Assembly (NCBI GenBank): GCA_037042185.1
Contig: JAXQJY010000031.1
Span: forward strand, 806,001 to 870,000
Length of the DNA stretch: 64,000 nucleotides
Origin: Sordariomycetes sp. S80-01Y
Lineage: Eukaryota > Ascomycota > Sordariomycetes
Direction of reading: 5' to 3'
This document shows positions 21,938 to 32,352 of the stretch, in pieces. The first letter of the stretch is position 1. Each line of letters opens with the position of its first letter. The notes below the pieces were generated by a model. It saw only the letters and a program-made list of their open reading frames with translations. It made no database searches and was not told where the DNA came from. Position numbers and translations under genes: made by a program.

Positions 21938-22748
21938 ATGGAGGCAGCAGATGTAGCCGCAGCCCAGGGCCAAAACGGCACCTCTGGCGACGGTGACTCC
22001 TACAAGCTGAAGTTTTGCACCGTGTGTGCTAGCAACAACAATCGGTATGTTGGCGAATTTGTCCTGCACGACCGTGACTGATTCGTCTAGGTCCATGGAA
22101 GCCCATCTTCGCCTATCTCAGGCAAACTACCCCGTCATCTCCTTCGGCACCGGATCCCTGGTCCGTCTTCCGGGACCGACCATTACGCAGCCGAATGTCT
22201 ATCAGTTCAACAAGACTTCGTATGATAGCATGTATAGAGAGCTTGAGTCGAAAGACCCTAGGCTATACAAGAACAATGGGATCCTGAACATGCTGGGCAG
22301 GAATAGAGATGTGAAGTGGGGTCCTGAAAGGTGGCAGGACTGGCAGGTCGGCATTCCCCGCCTTCAACATGCCAAGGACCGCGGCAGCGAGGGCACCGAG
22401 GGCGGGTTGGTTGATGTGGTAATCACCTGCGAGGAGCGCTGCTGGGATGCCGTCATCGATGACCTTCTGAATCGTGGATCGCCCCTGAACCGTCCTGTTC
22501 ATGTCATTAACGTGGACATTAAAGATAATCACGAGGAAGCAGCCGTTGGCGGTCAAGGCATTCTTGATCTTGCCAACTCGCTGAACCAGGCGGCTCTCGA
22601 GGAACGTAATGCCACGGGCGCGGCAGCTTTTGACAGTGGCAGCGCAGCGGCCCGCTCCAGCTTTGATGAGAGGGTGCCTGAGATCTTGGCTGCGTGGCAG
22701 GAGAGGTGGACGAATCTACCCGCCATCTGGACGCTGGCCTGGTTCTGA
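21938..22748 (+). CDS. ssu72: RNA polymerase II CTD phosphatase Ssu72
   Basis: Predicted 254-residue protein; exons 21938-22044 and 22091-22748. The N-terminus carries the low-molecular-weight tyrosine-phosphatase-like signature CASNNNRS (C30-x5-R36-S37), preceded by a hydrophobic strand. Downstream, LRLPGP and a Pro/Asn-rich YxxMYRELE stretch are typical. Ssu72 removes phosphate from Ser5 and Ser7 of the polymerase II C-terminal repeat and works in the cleavage and polyadenylation factor. The 46-nt intron (GTATGT...TCTAG) splits the codon of the signature arginine. The C-terminal [16 protein letters not shown] and WTLAWF motifs complete the family. Length is slightly above yeast (206) because of the N-terminal extension and an internal insertion. 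Very firm. Confidence 0.96.
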
Positions 22749-24558
22749 GCACAGCTGGGCCTCACACTGTTTTGAGAAGTTTTCCTCTTTCGGAAGATAG
22801 CCCTGATGGACCGCAGAGCGGATTGGATCCGCGTAGGCGTTTGTTGCCGTGCAAGATTATTCACAATGATACCCCTCTGCACGGCTAAGATCTACCCCGT
22901 ACAGCTGTTGAAGAATAAGCACTGCCAAGCTTTGGATCTACACGAACCCTTTGCTCCTCCGCACGGCCGCAGCTGGCTGCGGATCGTATCGCGTGACTAA
23001 GACTGGATCTACAGGTTATTTGACGACGGTGCTACGGCCCTTTTCCTTCTAAGTCGCATCAAAGACTGTCTTGCTGTCTCCCTTGCGGTGGTGTCTCGCC
23101 TGGACGCTCGCCCTCCCGATTCGAGAATCCGATTTTAAGTAAGGCGCGTAGCCAAATGTGGATCCTAGATTCGATCCCTGAATTACCTTATCCCAAACTC
23201 TGACCGCACAAATCGATCACGAGAAACTTCGCAGTAGCCACCGGACTGACGGGCTTCGCTCCAGAGAGCGGTTCGGGGTGTTTGCAAGTCGAATCCCCCC
23301 GTCGCTGGCAGTCCGTCCTGACATCGGCCGCCGAGCCTCGTCGCTGGGCGTCATTTTAGCGCAGGGCGGCTCACATGCAGTGGGCGAATCAGGGATCTGC
23401 ATGGCATGGGGTCCAAGTTCAGGGGCAGATGGGCGGAGGAGCCGATGTCGATGAGCGACGATTGGCAGCTGTGATTGGCGAGATTGGTTTTGCTAGATCG
23501 CTCTCTCGAGATGGGAAGAAGGTCTCTTGACGCCTGCGGTTTGCGCAAACCTTGGGCTCAGCTGGCGCTGTTGGCGTTACCTGTTTTCTGGAGGGCAGCA
23601 GATGACCTCGTCAACTGGCAGGGTCCTCCGGTCCCTTCGAGATGGGCTGCCAGGGAGAGCGCCGTCGCGACGAGAGCTCATTTCCGGGCAAAGGTCTGGA
23701 CGCCTCGAGCGGCCCACTACCCCCTACACTGCCGGGCTCAGAGCTCCAATGGCAGGCGGCGCTTTGATGCCCCAGGAAGTTCTCTAACTCAACTGCAGAT
23801 CTGAGGCAGTGAAGCATAGAGACGGCGCGCAGAATTAAAGGGATGCGGGTTGATTGCAAGGCGATTTGACGCATATAGGGGAAAGAACAGGCTCTGATCG
23901 AGTCCTTCCTTCCATTGCTGTGGCTTGCTGGATGTGGGTAACGCCCGGTGCTGATCCCTGACGCTGCTCTTTCCTCGACTTGAACTGCTGCTTCTCCAGT
24001 TGTGCTGCCTCCCACTTCTGGCCTTGGCTCTTCCGTCTTCTGCGGCATCCAACTTCGTCCGTCTCCAATCCTCCATCTTCAATCATTTCCATCGCTTTCG
24101 CTCTCTTGACTTTCTACGTCTGCGGCTCTTCCCCTTACGTTGAGCAAGCAGCATCCACCGGACGGCACTGCGTCGCATTGTGTTTGTTGACTTTCCAGGC
24201 GCTGTATTTTCTCGCCTCCTCGCTGAGAGGCCTAATCATAATACCCCTTCGCTCTGGCCTGACTGCCTCGCCTCGCCTCGCCTCACGGCATCGCTGCCTC
24301 TCCTTCAATCCGCAATCGATCCGCGTCATCCTGCATTGCATGACCACCGTCACGGTTACCGCCACAACTCTGCCGACTCAGACATCCCAAGCCGCCGCGT
24401 GGCGCTCAATTTCCAAGACACCAGCAACCTCCTCGACCACTCACCACCCGCCATTTGATTCTCCTCTCTCCTGCCAGACAACGCCAGTTTGACACTCTCG
24501 AGAGCTCGTCTTCCTCTTCGCTCCGTCATTGCCACCACCTCTCATCCCCTCCGAGATC
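22749..24558. other. Intergenic region and spa2 leader
   Basis: 3' flank of ssu72, then the upstream region of spa2. A short CGCCT repeat, about four units, lies near 24267-24287 in a pyrimidine-rich leader. Open frames in 23475-24050 on both strands are short and low complexity. No gene accepted. Confidence 0.45.
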
Positions 24559-26917
24559 ATGAGCGTCGCTGGTCGCAATGCGCCCTTGTCCCCGATCTCT
24601 GTAGGCGGATCTGAGTGGCCAGCCAACAAGTACAACCCCGAAGACGGATCCCCCAACCTACCGACTGGACGCGGCAATCTCGCCTCACCACCTCTGTCAA
24701 GCGCGTCCAATTCGAACCCCATAATGAGCATGAACGGTTTCCCGTCGGGGCCTAGGAGCAACGGCGGCGGTCCTTCCCCTCCGGCGTCCATCGGTAGATC
24801 TAGTATGGGCGTACGAAGCGAAAGTGGCCGGAACAGCACACGGACAGAAATCTTGGACGACTCAGTGCTGCAGGAGCACTACTATGCCCTCAAACTCTTT
24901 CTCCAGGGTCGCGATCCCAATGGCAAACAGCCACCGAACAAGGCTCGCGATAAGCTACTTCGTCTTTCGTCGGTGCAGTTTTACGAGCTGAGTACCGACG
25001 TCTACGATGAACTTATGCGGCGACAAGCCACTGCCAGAGCACCACCGAACGCCCCCAACGGGCCGCCTAGCTTCCTCCTCCCCGAGAAGACCTTCCACCC
25101 AAAACGAAACCAAGCACGGCAACGGCTGTCATCGCTTGGGCCTCCGCGATTCAGGGACCTCGCCACAGATGTGTTTTATGAGTTAGAACGACGATTTCCT
25201 CGCTTCGTCGGAACGGAGATACCGCGCGGCGTGAGCTCGATGGGCATGCGTGGTCCGCCCGGCAGGACTGGTACGCCTTCCAACGGTTATGGGCCTAGGG
25301 GGCCCCGTATGCGTCAACCGTCTAACGCTGGGTCCTTGCGAGGGCCTGATCCCTACGGCGACTCCATACCCCCATCACCTGGCTTGCCGAGTGGCGGGTT
25401 CGGACAGCCGATGCAGAAGCAACTGAACCAGAACAATACTATCGTACCCAACAAGAGTACTATGGTGGAAGAGGACGATGATGGCGACCCGTATGGCCTG
25501 GATAGCAATAGGGAGAGTAAGAGGAGCGCAGGTAGCTCAGAGGTACGTACGTGGCGACCATGCATGGAACGGCTACTGACATCTATAGACGGATAAGAAG
25601 CTGATCGAGGATTACCAATCCCAAGTTCGGGAATTGCGAGACAAGCTTGACGGAATGGAAGACGCCATGAAAAAGAAAGAAGATGAGCTCAGAACGGCAC
25701 TGGATGAGGATCGCGCAAACGCAGGCAAGAAGGAGTGGGACGATGCCCGCGCGGAGCTTGAGAGCAAGCTCACAGAAGCTCAAAGCCTCAACGACTCGAT
25801 GAGACAAGAACTGGATCGATTGAGGGACGACCACGAGGAGGAGACTCGGCAGCTGCGTAATGAGGTGCTCGTCCTGCAACAGAGCAGTGATATCGGCAAT
25901 GCCGACCAAAAGTTACAGGATGAGAACCGCGACCTGCGGGAATCGCTGCTGGAACAGCGACAGGTGACGGATGAAGTGCGAAGGGAAGCTCAGGGGTTCC
26001 TCCTGGAGATGCGCTCGCTGTCGCAACAAAGTACGGCGACGTACGAAAAGCAGTTGGAGCTCGAGAAGGCTGTCGAACAGCTGGAAAGCGAAGTCAAGCA
26101 ATGGAAGGGTCTTTATGCCATCACCAAGACACAACTCCGCAGCATGAAGGCTTCATCAACGGGGCTGGCTATCGAGCGAGAGGCCGGGAATATGGTCCGC
26201 GAAGGAGCCTTCACCGAGGAAAATGGCCTTATCAAGGACATACATGTTACACGATTCCAAATCGCCGTGGACGACTTGCTGCAAAAAGCACGCAACGAGA
26301 ACCCGGAGACGATCATTGACGCCATGAAGTCGGTTGTGGTCAGCGTCCGCCGCATCACGAAGGACATTGATGAGACCACGGCCATTGATGAGACCTTTGC
26401 CCAGCAGAAGCCCAAGCTCAAGGCCAAGGTCTCTGCAACCGCCAACAACCTCATTACCTCGTCGAAGAACTTCGCTACGGGCGCTGGGCTTTCGCCGGTC
26501 TCGCTTGTCGACGCGGCTGCGTCTCACCTTACTGCCGCGGTCGTTGACCTGTTAAGAGCCGCAAAGATTCGACCCACGCCTACGGAGGAACTGGAGGAGG
26601 ATGACGATGGTAGCATCACTCCGGTCGAGTCCAGCGGCTTCTTCTCCCCTCGTTCTACGACACATGTCTCGCAACACCAGGAGTCTTTGCCACCCCCGCC
26701 AGCTTTCAACGGCCTTGGTGGAATGCGCGCTAGCGCCGGCTCTTCCGCTTACAGTCCGGTCAGTTCACCTAGGGAGTCTGTCGAACCCCATTCGCGGCGA
26801 GGGACCAGTGGCATGAGTTACATGAGATCCGGCGGCGCCGTGCAAGCCAACGGTTATGGTCATGCCCACGACAGCCACGGCGAGGACCACAAGGTCAACG
26901 ACTACTACAACTATTAG
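24559..26917 (+). CDS. spa2: Polarisome scaffold Spa2
   Basis: Predicted 770-residue protein; exons 24559-25542 and 25589-26917. Two Spa2 homology (GIT-type) repeats occur near residues 104-150 and 178-218: ARDKLLRLSSVQFYELSTDV and ARQRLSSLGPPRFRDLATDV. A long coiled coil follows from about residue 330 to 540, then a helical Spa2 C-terminal region and a Ser/Pro-rich end. Spa2 organises polarised growth at hyphal tips with Pea2, Bud6 and formin. The start at 24559 is the first ATG; the frame is open 30 nt further 5' with no other ATG. The intron has a GTACGT donor and TATAG acceptor. Firm family call; the protein is rather short compared with the roughly 900 residues seen in some relatives. 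Confidence 0.93.
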
Positions 26918-27700
26918 TCATATCGTCGCGGGTCTTTGATACCGAGATCCTGTCAAACGGTTTCCCCATCGACTCCCCGTTGAGCGAGGAACATACTGAG
27001 CCCATGGCTCCTGTGTATATGCACTTTATGTTCGAGGCAACGGCCCTCTCTAATATTCGAAAAGGCATAAGCGATTACTCATTCAAGAGCACACTTACTT
27101 CTCATCACTCCCCTGTTGAGGAGTGCTTTTATACATGGTTTCTGGGCACGTCCTGCGGTGAAGACACCCGGGAGGAATGACGGCGGCATTAGTTGGGTAT
27201 AGACACTCTCATGATGGGTGGCGTTGTTTTCTTCTTCATTCCGATCGATCATCCCTGTCATATGGGAGATGGGTTGGTCATGCAAGTATATGGGTTAGTG
27301 CTGGGTTCGTTGATCACAGCCTTAGTGGTAGTTAGCGAAGGCATTACGTCCCGTAGTCTTCTCTGGAGCTCTAGTCTAGTACAGGACTGGCTATGAATAT
27401 GATATCTTCAAATTGCGTATGGTCGAACTAGAGTGACGTTTTGCGATCGAGAATCCCCGTCCAAATATGGGTTGGATCTCAACCTCGAGGTTATCACCGA
27501 TATTGCTTGGCCACGTGCAACAGCCTCGGAGTATCAGTGCTACCGGGATTGACAGGATTGTAAGAGCATGGCTGGAATACAAGCCAATTTAAGCCACAAG
27601 TGGATTTACCCAATGCAACACACCTCCATGATCCGGCCAGCAGCTTCGCAAGTCCCTCTTAGTAACGCCTCTTGCCCTGTCTCTCCGCACGAATATATTC
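26918..27700. other. Intergenic region between convergent genes
   Basis: 3' flanks of spa2 (plus) and the kinase-like gene (minus). Several short open frames, none with a domain. AT content rises after 27200. No gene, RNA or repeat recognised. Confidence 0.45.
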
Positions 27701-29017
27701 TTACAGCCCTTTATCCCATGCATCTTTGCGAGCTTCCTGCTCGTAGGTCCGTTGAGAGAACATGCGGATCTTTGGTTGTGAGCACTGCGCTTCCTGCGAA
27801 GGAATCTGTGGCGTCGCATAATGCTGAGCACTCTGTGGTGACCTTGAGAGTGACCGACTTGGCCGATCCCAGTCAAAGCCCGTGACTGAATTCGGGTCTT
27901 CCTCTTCTTCCTCAACCGGCTCATAAAGTGCCGCCTTCTCGCCACCAAACGTACTCTCCAGCCAAGCACGTCTTGTGCTATCAACGCCTTGTTCCTGTTG
28001 GTGCCAGTTTTCAGGCACCCAGCCTCTGAACCGTCTGAAATCATCCTGTCTGAAGCGCCCTAGGGGATTTTGAGGCAGAGGGTTTTCCTGAAGTACCGCG
28101 AGACCCCTGATGGTTCTTTGAAAAACGATGGCACGGCTGTAATCCACAAGCACAACTCGGGGAGCAGAATCTGGGTTCATAGCGCCGCCGTGGACTCTTG
28201 GGTCATCTGCGAGCATGATGTTCCGTGGAGCTAAGTCCGACTGACGCACTCCAGCATGGAACTGCCTCGTCTCTCCCTCTAATATCCGAGCCATGACAGC
28301 CAGACGATACTGTTCGGAGTAGTGGAAGGCATTAGCCGGCGCCGCGGCATAAGGGCTGTTACGCGTGAAGGTACTTCTCATGTCAGGCCCAGGGATGGCT
28401 TCCAGTAGAATTAGTCGGACTGGTCTCATGCGACAGCCAATTTCTGCTCCGTCTCCATCGATACGCAATGGGAGGTTCGTTGTCCATGACCCATAGTACT
28501 TTGGCGCAAAACCTCCCGAAAGTCCTACACTGCTCAAGTGCTCATAAGCGGCCGCCTCGCGACTGTAGTCGCCGTCTGCTTCGAGACACACATCCGCAGG
28601 CGGAGGTATCATGCTGTTTGTGAAGGGATAGTACAGAGCATCGTAGATTTTCGCCACGGCTGCGAAGGGCGGTTGATGGCCTGGTACATCCTGGGGCGTG
28701 ACTGCGCAGAGTGCAACCTGAGGGCCTCGTCCGTTGCCTATAGCAATGCTCTTGGTAATTGAAATAGTTGCTTTGGCGAAGTGGATTGATTTTGAGGACA
28801 TTTGCAGGGTCTCAATGGGTGGATAGTTCAGCACGACCTGGGTTTGGGTGGCCTGCTGGAGCGAGCGCTGCGGGGCCGAGGCGCGCGGCGCCCTGGGATA
28901 TTCCCTTGTTCCAAAAGGGCTTGGAGGAGTGTGAGGGAGGATATCACATTGGAAGCCTGGAAAACAAGGAATTTGAGGCCTTTGAGGATCTGGTGGTGGC
29001 GTCCAGCTCTGTTGCAT
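27701..29017 (-). CDS. Protein kinase-like domain protein, fungal accessory family
   Basis: Single-exon 438-residue protein. The central part is protein-kinase-like but divergent: a GNGRGPQVAL strand, a helix YSREAAAYEHL containing a possible C-helix glutamate, a catalytic-loop-like QSDLAPRNIML, and VVLVDYSRAIV in place of the DFG metal-binding motif (Asp kept). A classical glycine-rich loop is not evident, so activity is uncertain. The C-terminal 110 residues are acidic and Ser/Gln-rich. Many filamentous fungi carry expanded sets of such kinase-like genes of unknown function. A broken paralogue lies head-to-head at 29900-30967. The start at 29017 is the only in-frame ATG before homology to the paralogue begins. 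The family call is moderate. Confidence 0.65.
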   Translation of the reverse strand: MQQSWTPPPDPQRPQIPCFPGFQCDILPHTPPSPFGTREYPRAPRASAPQRSLQQATQTQVVLNYPPIETLQMSSKSIHFAKATISITKSIAIGNGRGPQVALCAVTPQDVPGHQPPFAAVAKIYDALYYPFTNSMIPPPADVCLEADGDYSREAAAYEHLSSVGLSGGFAPKYYGSWTTNLPLRIDGDGAEIGCRMRPVRLILLEAIPGPDMRSTFTRNSPYAAAPANAFHYSEQYRLAVMARILEGETRQFHAGVRQSDLAPRNIMLADDPRVHGGAMNPDSAPRVVLVDYSRAIVFQRTIRGLAVLQENPLPQNPLGRFRQDDFRRFRGWVPENWHQQEQGVDSTRRAWLESTFGGEKAALYEPVEEEEEDPNSVTGFDWDRPSRSLSRSPQSAQHYATPQIPSQEAQCSQPKIRMFSQRTYEQEARKDAWDKGL

Positions 29018-29899
29018 CTCGGCGATGGGACTGGATTGGAAGGTCGTCGTTGACGGGCCGGTGACGAGTCAACGCAACAGGAGCGGGCTCAAAGCAGATG
29101 AATGTTGAAGTGGATGTTGAGATGAATATTGAGATGAATGTTGAGGTGGAGGTCAGTCTGGATACGGCATTAAGGGTTTGAGGATGGGAGGAAGTTGTTG
29201 GTTGGTGAGTCTAGACTAACTTAGGCTTGTTGCCTGATGTCTTCGTCTTAGGCCGTCTCTGCTGCCGGGTAGTGGCAATATTGGCACACGTACTTGAATC
29301 CTAAGAGAAACAGAATCTAATACGCCAGTGACTCAAAGTTGCCATGATTGTCATCATTAATCCATGGCCGTCTTTTCCGGTTTGCCTGAGAACATCCTTT
29401 GGGAGGAAGTCCCTTCCTGGACTTTAGGCGCAAGGGATGGGTGTGTTGAGAGCTGAACGATGTGCTGTTGATAGGTCGTAACAATCTGTAATTACAAAGG
29501 CTGACCTGGTTGCGTGACAGAGCCTAAAGCTAGTAAGAACGTATGTGTATTGTAAGGGATGCTGGAGTCGGAATAGCTGCGAGCGGCATCCAACCAACAC
29601 ATATCGCGCGACCTGCGGCTGCGGGCACAACCAACATCAGAGGCCACGGTGACCCTCAATCTTTCAAACTTTCTCTCATAATTCGGGATTCCCTCACCGC
29701 ATTGACTCTGTAGACCGCTTGTTACGGCCAAGTCAAGGCCATCCGCATGCCCTCAGGAACCGGGGCTGCCAGCTTACGTTAAACTAATTCGCAACATCAG
29801 TGTCGTTTGGTCCCGTCAGTAGGCGTGCTCATCGCCATGTCACAGTCGCCTTTCATGGACACCGATCGGGAGCCTCCGAAGGATACATGTAGACCGAAC
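29018..29899. other. Spacer between kinase-like gene and its pseudogene
   Basis: Head-to-head spacer, about 0.9 kb. A short degenerate repeat lies at 29097-29150. The rest holds only short open frames and appears non-coding. It probably contains the promoter of the minus-strand kinase-like gene. Confidence 0.45.
29097..29150. repeat. Degenerate GATGAATRTTGA minisatellite
   Basis: Three 12-nt units of the form GATGAATRTTGA alternate with shorter GATGTTGA-like and RGTG pieces. They sit about 80 nt upstream of the kinase-like start codon, so they lie in its promoter or leader. Confidence 0.7.
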
Positions 29900-30967
29900 T
29901 GACCCTACTTTTTGGGATTCACAGCAACAATCCAACCTCACACCCCGCCACATCCGTTCGGCAGCAGATGCTACCCGCCTCCTCCTCGCAACGCGGCACC
30001 AGATGACTGGCTGCTCGAAGCCACTCAACCCCAGACAGTCCTTAGGTACCCGCCTACTGAGACAGCACAGACCAAACCCGACAGCTGCGAAGCCTGAAAA
30101 GGCACGGCTGTTTGTCACGAAGAGCGTGTCGATAGGCAATGGCCGAGGTCCGCAGCTTGTCCTGTCTAAGGTCCACCCCTGGAAGGGCCGCGAACCAACG
30201 AAGCACCCTCGGTCATGGCCAAGATATGCGATGCGCTATACTATCCCTACCTAGATCGTATATACAACGAGCCCACAGATGTCTGCTCTCGCGCGGATCA
30301 AGACTACAGTCGCGAAGCGGCCGCTTATGAGCAACTAAGGGATGCTGGCCTGACGGGGGACTTTGCACCGGATCACTACGGCTCCTGAACAATGAATCTT
30401 GCGGTTGCTTCTGAGAGCAGTGACCAGGGCGTGGACGAAGGATTCAGACCTGTGAGGTTGATACTCATGAGGACCATCCAAGAAATTAGCATGAAGAGCA
30501 CGTTCGCGCGCAAAGGTCAATCACCTGATGACCCACCTGATGGATTTCATTATTCAGAAGCATTCCGGCTCAGAATTATGGCTAGGATCTTGGACGGCTT
30601 TGCAAGGCAGCTTCACTCCAGCGTTGATCAACACGACCTCTACCCGCGCAACGTAGTCATCGCTGAAGAGCTGGAAGCCACCGACGGCACCATCTTCGGG
30701 AAAGGGACACCTCGGGTGGCTCTGGTGGACTACAATCAGGCTGTGGTGTTTCAAAAGTCGAAATCGGGCCTGTTCGAGCTTCAAAAGCGACCGTTGCCGT
30801 CGAACCCGCTCCTGTAATGGGTAGGTTGGGTCCCTCTAGGGTGGCATGACTATGAGGATGAAAGAGCCCAGGCAGCAAAAGTTCCCTGGCTGGAGGAGAA
30901 CTTTTGCGGAGAGAGAGCGCTCGCTATCACCCCATGGAGTGACTGGTTTTTGACTTGGTATAGGTAG
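29900..30967 (+). pseudogene. Broken paralogue of the kinase-like gene
   Basis: This copy matches the minus-strand gene at 27701-29017 along most of its length, from the HTPP.PFG and YPP.ET blocks to GWVP...W and WLEE.F.GE.AL near the end. It is not intact. The reading frame shifts near 30095 and shifts back between about 30180 and 30215. An in-frame TGA at 30386 stands where the intact copy has Trp (GSW). A TAA at 30815 precedes a small deletion, and the final TAG is at 30965. The catalytic-loop part (DLYPRNVV, VALVDYNQAVVF) is still recognisable. Its left end is uncertain because the N-terminal start has decayed. The orientation is inverted relative to the intact copy. A role as a short transcribed remnant cannot be excluded. 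Confidence 0.85.
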
Positions 30968-31122
30968 CGCTGGGCCCGTAACAACGTGGAGATGCTGTCA
31001 TAACAACAGAATTTGACGCAGTGAGCCCGTTGTTGTGTTTAAGTAGATTGTCATAGTATTCTCATTATCCTACAGTCATCCAAAATGTCCCGGAATTCTA
31101 AAGATCTTGAACAGGCCAGCTC

Positions 31123-32352
31123 TTAGAAGCCCCTCCTTTCCTCGCCCTGCCTCCTCAGCTCGTCCCTGAACGCATTCTCCTGCCCGCCGACAGTGCCCTG
31201 GTCTTCAAAGTTAGGGGTGACCGGAGTCCCCGCCAAACTGCCCAGATCACTATCCCTGCTGCTCATCCTCCTCCTCTCGGGTGCCATCGGGCCCGCATCA
31301 TCCCTGTACTCGTACAACGGCGCGGCAGCCTGCTCCTCGAGTCTGATCGAGCCGCCGTCCTTGCCCATGCGTCTCTTGCTGCGTCCCGTGTACCCGTGCC
31401 TGTGACGTCCCATGATGTTGCCGAGTTGGATGCGGCGCGTCTTGCGGTTCCAGAGACAGACGCCGATCAGCATGAAGAGGAGCGAGCCGAAGACAACGGG
31501 CAAGGCAATCACCAGATCGCGGTTTTCGATGTCGTTGTTCTCTTCGCCTGTGGGCTTGGTGCGCTTGTCCAAAACAAGAGGGAGAGCTATGGAGGTCTCG
31601 TTCTTGTCACGGGAGCCCTTCTCGTTCATGAAAAGAGTGACGGTGATGTTGTGCGGGCTCGGGCCCTTGAAGTGCTGCTTCTTGACGTGGAAGGGGATGA
31701 CGCCCCAGGTGGCGGGCACGCGGTCTGTTTCGTCCAGCTTCTGGAAGTCGTGGTCATCCCAGTCCTCGAGAGAGTTGTAGCTGGGCGCCTCCTTGTTGCT
31801 GGTGCGGTTGAGGTAGTCCATGCGCATGGAGATCTCAATGGTGGAGTTGGCGGGGATGTCATCGTTGTTGGTGCTGTTGAAGAAGTCCGGGTCCCAAGTG
31901 ACGTAGTAAATCGAGCCATCGTAAAGAGTCGCGCTGGGTGCAGGGTCACACAGGGGCGCATTCTCGCCATCGAGGTTGTTGCACCTGGCAAAGGCACCCT
32001 GAGTGTGCTTGTTGGTCGCACTGGGCGCGGGAGGATCGCCCGTCGACGTCGAAACCTTGCCGTACCACGTGTTCGTGAAGAGGCTGGCCGTCAGATCGTG
32101 AGGCGCGCCATCGATGACGGACGTCGTGCCGTCGACCTCGGTGTAGGATGGGGTGTGGGTTTTGGCAGGGCGGCCCTCGTCGTCGACTTCGACCCAGGCG
32201 TCGGTTGGACCGGCACGGCGCTCGAGGAAGTTGGGCAGCAGAGGAGGCTCCGTGATTTGGGGCGCGGCGGGCTCAGAGTCGGCTGGGAGGGCGGAAGCAG
32301 CGGTCGTGAAGATGTAGAGGCCTCCTAAGAGGGAACTGGAAGAGACGCGCAT
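31123..32352 (-). CDS. Secreted-type single-pass membrane glycoprotein, Psg1-like
   Basis: Single-exon 409-residue protein from the ATG at 32352; an earlier in-frame methionine codon is not an ATG-rich context, and the 32352 start gives a clean signal peptide (MRVSSSSLLGGLYIF, then Ala-rich). A luminal part of about 265 residues has a WVEVDDEGRP motif and PSYTEVDGT and at least five N-glycosylation sequons. One membrane span follows near residues 288-312 (VIALPVVFGSLLFMLIGV), then a basic, Ser/Arg-rich cytosolic tail. This layout resembles yeast Psg1 (YKL077W), which helps stabilise the plasma-membrane ATPase Pma1 in the Golgi. That match is by memory of the N-terminal motif and topology, so it is tentative. 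The membrane topology is well supported. Confidence 0.75.
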   Translation of the reverse strand: MRVSSSSLLGGLYIFTTAASALPADSEPAAPQITEPPLLPNFLERRAGPTDAWVEVDDEGRPAKTHTPSYTEVDGTTSVIDGAPHDLTASLFTNTWYGKVSTSTGDPPAPSATNKHTQGAFARCNNLDGENAPLCDPAPSATLYDGSIYYVTWDPDFFNSTNNDDIPANSTIEISMRMDYLNRTSNKEAPSYNSLEDWDDHDFQKLDETDRVPATWGVIPFHVKKQHFKGPSPHNITVTLFMNEKGSRDKNETSIALPLVLDKRTKPTGEENNDIENRDLVIALPVVFGSLLFMLIGVCLWNRKTRRIQLGNIMGRHRHGYTGRSKRRMGKDGGSIRLEEQAAAPLYEYRDDAGPMAPERRRMSSRDSDLGSLAGTPVTPNFEDQGTVGGQENAFRDELRRQGEERRGF

